Source: Candidatus Villigracilis adiacens
GTDB taxonomy: Bacteria > Chloroflexota > Anaerolineae > Anaerolineales > Villigracilaceae
Assembly (NCBI GenBank): GCA_016703605.1
Contig: JADJBU010000002.1
Location: 124,001 to 188,000, forward strand
Length of the DNA: 64,000 nucleotides
Direction: 5' to 3'
Part shown: positions 60,173-64,000 of the stretch, in pieces
Layout of the letters: every line of letters begins with the position of its first letter
How positions within the stretch are numbered: position 1 is the first letter of the stretch
Translations under genes and position numbers: made by a program
Notes under the pieces: model-generated
What the model was told of the DNA's origin: nothing
The model's database searches: none
The model's input: only the letters and a program-made list of their open reading frames with translations

Positions 60173-60802
60173 ATGAAAACCCCCGCGCCTCTTTTCCTGA
60201 CCTTTAGCCTGATTCTGTTTCTGCTAGCTGCCTGCTCCCCCAAAGCGACTCCCGACCCCAACCTGCAAATCCAGCAAGCCGTCGCCGCCACCCTCGCCGC
60301 CATCCCCACCTCGACCCGTCCGCCGCTCCCCACCCCCATCCCCTCACCCACCCCATTCAGCCTCGCCGGCTTATTCTGCGAATACCAATTCTGCATCGGG
60401 CATCCCATCGACATATCCTTCTTCGACGTCAGCGCCCAGCAAAACCCCGCCTCCCCCTCCACCTACAGCCAGGGACTCCTCGCCGCCTTCAACGGCAACC
60501 TCTTCATTCAACTCATCTGGCAGATCGCCCCCGGTGCCGCAGACCCCAAATTCCTGCTCGACACCCTGCTCGACGATCAACTCGACACCCCAGCCAACAG
60601 CCCGGAGATTTTCCGCACCCGCGACATGAACGTGCTCTACGACAACATCACCAGCGCCGCCACACCCACCCTGCCTTTCGGCGGCAGCGGCGCATGGACC
60701 TGCGGCAACCGCGTCTTCGCCTGGAAAGTCTACACCCCGCAAGACGGCACCTCCCGCGGACTTTTCGACGAAGCCCTAGCCCGCTTCACCTGCGGACAAT
60801 GA
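60173..60802 (+). CDS. lipoprotein of unknown function
   Basis: A 209-residue predicted lipoprotein (FSLILFLLAACSPKAT). A Pro/Thr/Ser-rich linker (IPTSTRPPLPTPIPSPTPFS) leads to a compact domain with four cysteines (FCEYQFCIG near 75, WTCGNR and FTCGQ near the end), probably two disulfides. No family recognised. The Pro-rich linker after a lipobox is a common design in Chloroflexota surface lipoproteins. Convergent with, and overlapping by 27 bases, the membrane gene at 60776. Confidence 0.72.
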   Translation: MKTPAPLFLTFSLILFLLAACSPKATPDPNLQIQQAVAATLAAIPTSTRPPLPTPIPSPTPFSLAGLFCEYQFCIGHPIDISFFDVSAQQNPASPSTYSQGLLAAFNGNLFIQLIWQIAPGAADPKFLLDTLLDDQLDTPANSPEIFRTRDMNVLYDNITSAATPTLPFGGSGAWTCGNRVFAWKVYTPQDGTSRGLFDEALARFTCGQ

Positions 60803-61405
60803 CGGCTGGGCAGGCGGCTGGACCAAATCCCCGCGCCCAAGCGCCCAAACGCTGATCCAGCCCATCACCTTGGCAAACCCGTTGATGATCAACACTGAGA
60901 CCGCGCCGAATATTAACCCGGCAACCGAGGTCACAACCGCTTCCTGCATCGTATCGATCAACACATTCCACAGCATAACCTGCGCATCGGGGATATATGT
61001 AATGATAAACGGCGTGGCGATCAACGCCAGGCTGACCGAGACGAATGTAACCGCCACGGTGAAGGAAACGACCCCCAGCGGCAGTTTCATCAACAGATAG
61101 CCGAGTTCCTTCCAGAATTGCAGGCTCCTCAATTGCGCCACCAGGATCGCCCCCGCCCCATCCTTGTCCGAGGGACGCGCCTCTGGCTTGGCGATCTGCA
61201 CGCCGAGAAGCAGGGAAGTCATCCTGCGGTCGAGGTCGCCCATGATGTAGGTGATGAAGATCATCGCAACCAGCAGGGGAATCCCAATGATCGTGATCGC
61301 CAAGCCCGCGCCCAGGCTAAACCCCGTCACCAGCACCACAAAATATAAAATACCCAGCGGCAGGTTCAACAGCAAATAAAACAGGTTGGAAATGAACTTT
61401 TTCAT
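60776..61405 (-). CDS. sensor-domain-like four-helix membrane protein
   Basis: A 209-residue membrane protein with an internal duplication: NLPLGILYFVVLVTGFSLGA and KLPLGVVSFTVAVTFVSVSL start two similar helical pairs. This layout matches the putative sensor domain found at the N-terminus of some actinobacterial histidine kinases and as stand-alone proteins. There is no kinase here. AGGAG precedes the ATG. Third gene of the operon with the two small paralogues, so it may be the membrane partner of their regulator. Confidence 0.7.
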   Translation of the reverse strand: MKKFISNLFYLLLNLPLGILYFVVLVTGFSLGAGLAITIIGIPLLVAMIFITYIMGDLDRRMTSLLLGVQIAKPEARPSDKDGAGAILVAQLRSLQFWKELGYLLMKLPLGVVSFTVAVTFVSVSLALIATPFIITYIPDAQVMLWNVLIDTMQEAVVTSVAGLIFGAVSVLIINGFAKVMGWISVWALGRGDLVQPPAQPSLSAGEAG

Positions 61406-61415
61406 AACATTGCTC

Positions 61416-61808
61416 CTATAAGATTTTTCCGGCTTTCACAAGCGCATCCTTCACCGCCGAACCCGCCTGAAAAATGCCGTACACCTTGATCGATTCAATC
61501 GTCTCGACCGCCAGCCCAACCGGCACATCCCCCGGAATGTTGTAAATGCCCACGATGCTGACCTTGATCTTCTCGCCCTTCGCCTTGTATCGTTCGAAAT
61601 CCTCCAGGCTGTGCTGGAATGCGCCCACGCCAAACGAATGACGGGTGACCGATTGCTGCACTTCCAAGGTGTGTTTATCCAGCTGCGAGCGGATCGCGGT
61701 ACGGATGAAATCCGTGCGGTTCGAGTAATGACCGTGTTCGACCAGCAAGTCGATCTTGCCGAGGTCCACCGCCCCGAGGTTGATCGTAATTTTTTCAGTA
61801 TCAGACAT
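61416..61808 (-). CDS. ribbon-helix-helix protein with novel C-terminal domain
   Basis: A 130-residue protein. The N-terminal 50 residues (KITINLGAVDLGKIDLLVEH, then SNRTDFIRTAIRSQLD) are a CopG/NikR-like ribbon-helix-helix DNA-binding domain. The C-terminal part (VTRHSFGVGAFQHSLEDFER...IPGDVPVGLAVETIESIKVY to the end KDALVKAGKIL) is shared with the next gene but not recognised otherwise. Probably an autoregulator: two copies of one perfect palindrome bracket the operon promoter. GAGGAG precedes the ATG, 12 bp after the previous stop. Confidence 0.78.
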   Translation of the reverse strand: MSDTEKITINLGAVDLGKIDLLVEHGHYSNRTDFIRTAIRSQLDKHTLEVQQSVTRHSFGVGAFQHSLEDFERYKAKGEKIKVSIVGIYNIPGDVPVGLAVETIESIKVYGIFQAGSAVKDALVKAGKIL

Positions 61809-61820
61809 GACTGCTCCTCG

Positions 61821-62141
61821 TTATAAGATCTTTCCGCTTTGCATCAGGGCATCCCTTACCTCATCCCGCGCCCGAAGCGCTCCAAAAACGCGGATCGAAT
61901 CGACCACACCCAGGGCAAGCGCCGGAGAAACATCGTCGTCCAGACGAAACCCGCCAACGACGCGCACCCTCACCCGCTCGTTCCGCGAGCGGTATTTCTC
62001 CAGGTCGGCGCGCGAGTAATTCATCACACCAAGCGCAAACGACGACCGCGTCACCGGCTCAACAGCCGAAGCGTCCTCCCCAAAGAACAAATCAAGGCGA
62101 ACCGGCCCCAGATCAATGACGATTTTCTGTGAATCAAGCAT
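61821..62141 (-). CDS. paralogue of the RHH protein C-terminal domain, without DNA-binding part
   Basis: A 106-residue protein whose residues 30-106 (VTRSSFALGVMNYSRADLEK, ALALGVVDSIRVFG, VRDALMQSGKIL) align end to end with the C-terminal domain of the next gene. The N-terminal KIVIDLGPVRLDLFFGED keeps only the first strand of the ribbon and lacks the helices. It could be a non-binding partner that modulates the RHH protein, or an effector. First gene of the operon, with AGGAG before the ATG. Confidence 0.75.
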   Translation of the reverse strand: MLDSQKIVIDLGPVRLDLFFGEDASAVEPVTRSSFALGVMNYSRADLEKYRSRNERVRVRVVGGFRLDDDVSPALALGVVDSIRVFGALRARDEVRDALMQSGKIL

Positions 62142-62155
62142 ATCGAACTCCTCTC

Positions 62156-62235
62156 ACCATCCATATGGATGGTATTTTTACGTATTTTACTCACTATCTT
62201 TGACTTGTCAAGGGAAAAACATCCATATGGATGGT
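62156..62235 (-). promoter_or_regulatory. promoter bracketed by two CCATCCATATGGATGG operators
   Basis: Operator 1, ACCATCCATATGGATGGT (62156-62173), is a perfect 18-bp palindrome near the transcript start; operator 2 (62218-62235) matches 16 of 18 positions. Centres are 62 bp apart, about six helical turns. Between them on the minus strand are TTGACA (62211-62206) and TAAAAT (62189-62184), 16 bp apart. Upstream, 62236-62384 shows no gene. Confidence 0.8.
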
Positions 62236-62384
62236 ACACAGACGACCTCCAGCCCTCTCAAACACCGCTCCCCGCCTCAACCCCAGACCTGGAACCTGCC
62301 AGCCCATATTGATTTTGTACTATCGTAAGGTGAAGAACAAAAAATAAAAATCGCCCACGAAATCTTCATTTCGGGGCGAGTCAA

Positions 62385-62528
62385 GATTAGTGGGTGTGCT
62401 AAAAGTTTGTAGATGAGTTTGCTCTCTTCGCCGTCCTCGGCGAAGGATTTACTCGCAGGACGCCGCCGAGGACGGCGGCTTTGAGCCAGATTACAACAAA
62501 CTTTGAGTGCTCCCGATTAGTGAGTGTG
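62385..62528. repeat. palindromic element flanked by direct repeats
   Basis: GATTAGTGGGTGTG (62385) and GATTAGTGAGTGTG (62515) flank a 103-bp element with 9-bp inverted ends AAAGTTTGT/ACAAACTTT (62402-62504) and inner hairpins made of CGCCGTCCTCGGCG and CCGCCGAGGACGGCGG. It follows the minus-strand lipoprotein gene and could act as its terminator. Confidence 0.7.
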
Positions 62529-62541
62529 AAAGACAGATGTT

Positions 62542-63630
62542 TTACCTTGGTCCGGAAAACTCACATGAGCAAGTAGCTGAATTCCAAGTATATTCAGCGT
62601 CGCATGTTTGTTCGACACAGCCGGGCGCGCCTGGCACGCTGGCAGGTCCCTCAACGGATGGAGGGATAAACACAGCGCATAAACCAGGCTCCTTGCCGGT
62701 GGGCTGGAATCCCACCGCCATGCGGCAGGAATTGTCGAGTTCCGCAACCGCTTTGATGGGATAGAAAATTGTCAATTCCGAGTCTGCTGCGCCGGCTTGT
62801 TCATGCGTGAATTGATCGTTGATGTCGAATTCGCCGGGGTCGAGCAACGATGTCCCTGCCCACATATTGATCATGAATTTGGAAGGATTTCCGAGAGCGG
62901 ATTTTTTGATGGCAAACTCAATGACGTTCGGGTCGTTCGGCGAAATACGAGCCCAGGCTGAGTCTGGATCGTTGCCTTGACCCTGGTCGAACACCATCGT
63001 TTCAAAGCCGTCGCCGGTATTGATGGAGCTTTCATCGGTCAGCAATGGGATTTCAGCGCCCACATCATGGTTTGCGTCCTGGTAAATTTGAACGCCATCC
63101 ACCGACCAATCCCCGGACTGCGGTATAAATCCAACAATCAACCAGTCGCCTTTGCCGTTGAGAGTATCGTCGATTTCAACGGCATACTTTTCGCTGCTGG
63201 AACTGGCCGCCTTCAATCCATTGAACGCTATGCTTGCGAAGATCCATGTGTCATCCTGAAAGACCTTCGTGTTTACAATGTCCAGTTGGGAGAAGTAGAC
63301 ATCCATGGTGTTCGCGTTGAAAGGGCGTTCAAAACGCCCAAACGTGAAGCGGTCTCCTCCAATTAAGGTCTTTTCTTCGAAGCTTTTGGACGAATCAAAG
63401 TCGGCCGCTTCGCCGCTCTGTTTCTCAGGCAGGTTGCCTGGGGGTATGACGGTGTGTTGAATCGACGGTTCCTCGACAGCCGGAACCTCGGTTGCCGAGG
63501 AACCGGTTGGTACGGACTCAGTCGGCGCTGGCTCAGTCGCTTCGGATGAAGCGCCGGGTAAGCCGCACGCCGAAATAATAACAGTCATGACGGTCATTAG
63601 TATTATCGTTCTGAATTTGTTGACGTTCAT
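62542..63630 (-). CDS. large lipoprotein of unknown function
   Basis: A 362-residue predicted lipoprotein from the ATG at 63630 (AAGGA upstream), with signal TVMTVIISACGLPG, a Ser/Thr/Pro/Glu-rich linker (about 25-75), and a beta-rich domain (TFGRFERPFNANTMDVYFSQ, GDWLIVGFIPQSGDWSVDGV, GDGFETMVFDQG) that may be a carbohydrate- or surface-binding fold. The C-terminus is Cys-rich (GCVEQTCDAEYTWNSATCSC). No family recognised. Confidence 0.72.
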   Translation of the reverse strand: MNVNKFRTIILMTVMTVIISACGLPGASSEATEPAPTESVPTGSSATEVPAVEEPSIQHTVIPPGNLPEKQSGEAADFDSSKSFEEKTLIGGDRFTFGRFERPFNANTMDVYFSQLDIVNTKVFQDDTWIFASIAFNGLKAASSSSEKYAVEIDDTLNGKGDWLIVGFIPQSGDWSVDGVQIYQDANHDVGAEIPLLTDESSINTGDGFETMVFDQGQGNDPDSAWARISPNDPNVIEFAIKKSALGNPSKFMINMWAGTSLLDPGEFDINDQFTHEQAGAADSELTIFYPIKAVAELDNSCRMAVGFQPTGKEPGLCAVFIPPSVEGPASVPGAPGCVEQTCDAEYTWNSATCSCEFSGPR

Positions 63631-63826
63631 TGATTTTTCCTTGTTTCGAAATTTGATTTGATGTGAGCGCATTTCATTTTATGGGTTTACTTTCAAACTT
63701 GAATGGTACGGCAGTACCTTTTGATGAAAAATAGTACTTAAGGTTTCCCGGTGATTGATGCAGACCATATCGAAGGATAGTTTCAGCCTCGCTGATATTC
63801 TCCCTTTTGAGGTTTATAATTTCTTC

Positions 63827-64000
63827 ATGCCATTCATTCCTGCTCCCCAACACATCCCTCTCCTTTTGAAACTCGGCATCCTGCTCTCCGAAAAAATCAC
63901 CGGGCAGACCATGCTCCCCCCGCGCATTCTCTCGTGGTATCCCAAAGCCGCCATCGGCTCCGGCGTGATGGAAGCGTTCGTTGCCCATGAAGACGGGCGC
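63827..64000 (+). CDS. unidentified protein, N-terminal part
   Basis: The frame from the ATG at 63827 stays open to the window edge (58 codons): MPFIPAPQHIPLLLKLGILL..., then LPPRILSWYPKAAIGSGVME. Codon use is G/C-rich at third positions, as in neighbouring genes, and the opposite-strand frame looks like a shadow. Too short to place in a family. Confidence 0.5.
   Translation, partial: MPFIPAPQHIPLLLKLGILLSEKITGQTMLPPRILSWYPKAAIGSGVMEAFVAHEDGR

Noticed and set aside
63674..63988. Minus-strand frame of 104 codons at the window end
   Set aside because: It is antisense to the open frame starting at 63827 and has no motif or ribosome-binding site.

Overview
The window looks like a chromosomal segment of an uncultured Anaerolineae-type member of the Chloroflexota. 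This is inferred from gene content and style: two tiny Flp-type pilins that start MLFSPKEKGQGLVEYALI, a cytochrome cd1 nitrite reductase, mevalonate-pathway and arabinosyl-donor-like UbiA genes, a fused sulfate adenylyltransferase/APS kinase, and a large load of short palindromic and heptanucleotide repeats. No rRNA, tRNA, CRISPR array, phage gene or transposase was seen. Genes are tightly packed in short operons on both strands.

Layout. 1-5.0 kb: the end of dihydrolipoamide dehydrogenase, then a minus-strand amino-acid catabolism block (arginase with an inositol-phosphatase-like gene; imidazolonepropionase with a PAS-GGDEF diguanylate cyclase). 5.1-5.8 kb: two near-identical pilin genes, each with its own promoter and terminator. 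5.8-12.3 kb: membrane proteins and a metal-transport pair (P-type ATPase behind a yybP-ykoY manganese riboswitch, then a CDF transporter). 12.3-21 kb: TlyA methylase, UbiA prenyltransferase, mevalonate kinase, CPBP protease, MFS, SbcD nuclease and a 693-residue protein of unknown family. 20.7-24.3 kb: phenylalanine hydroxylase beside pteridine-reductase-like SDR, folB, folK and folE, a plausible enzyme-plus-cofactor neighbourhood.

24.3-38 kb: two membrane proteins, an S10 peptidase, phosphoglucose/phosphomannose isomerase, then a surface-glycan block: PAPS synthesis (sat-cysC), a GT-C glycosyltransferase, SDR, CMP-nonulosonate synthetase fused to a HAD phosphatase, NeuB, a PAPS sulfotransferase and a capsule-type glycosyltransferase. 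Together these predict a sulfated nonulosonic-acid glycan. 38-51 kb: alpha-amylase, transporters, CPBP protease, type II NADH dehydrogenase, arsenic resistance pair, UbiA, a phosphofructokinase with PPi-type residues, an epimerase, RarD, a Ser/Thr kinase and a DUF2203 protein.

51-58 kb is a minus-strand copper operon: csoR, lipoprotein cupredoxin, copZ, copA, YHS protein, DUF2085 protein, cytochrome c, a frameshifted TauE/SafE-cupredoxin protein and another HMA chaperone. It is transcribed divergently from nirS at 58 kb; the shared intergenic carries a CsoR-like box and a CRP-type site. NirS has an extra N-terminal cytochrome c domain and a lipobox. 60-62.2 kb holds a three-gene operon (two paralogous small proteins, one with a ribbon-helix-helix domain, plus a membrane sensor-like protein) whose promoter is bracketed by two copies of one perfect palindrome. 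The window ends with a lipoprotein and a truncated gene.

A genome-scale oddity runs through everything: short palindromes and heptamer tandem repeats sit directly after, or across, stop codons, and several copies are in frame inside conserved genes (copA, tlyA, two glycosyltransferases).
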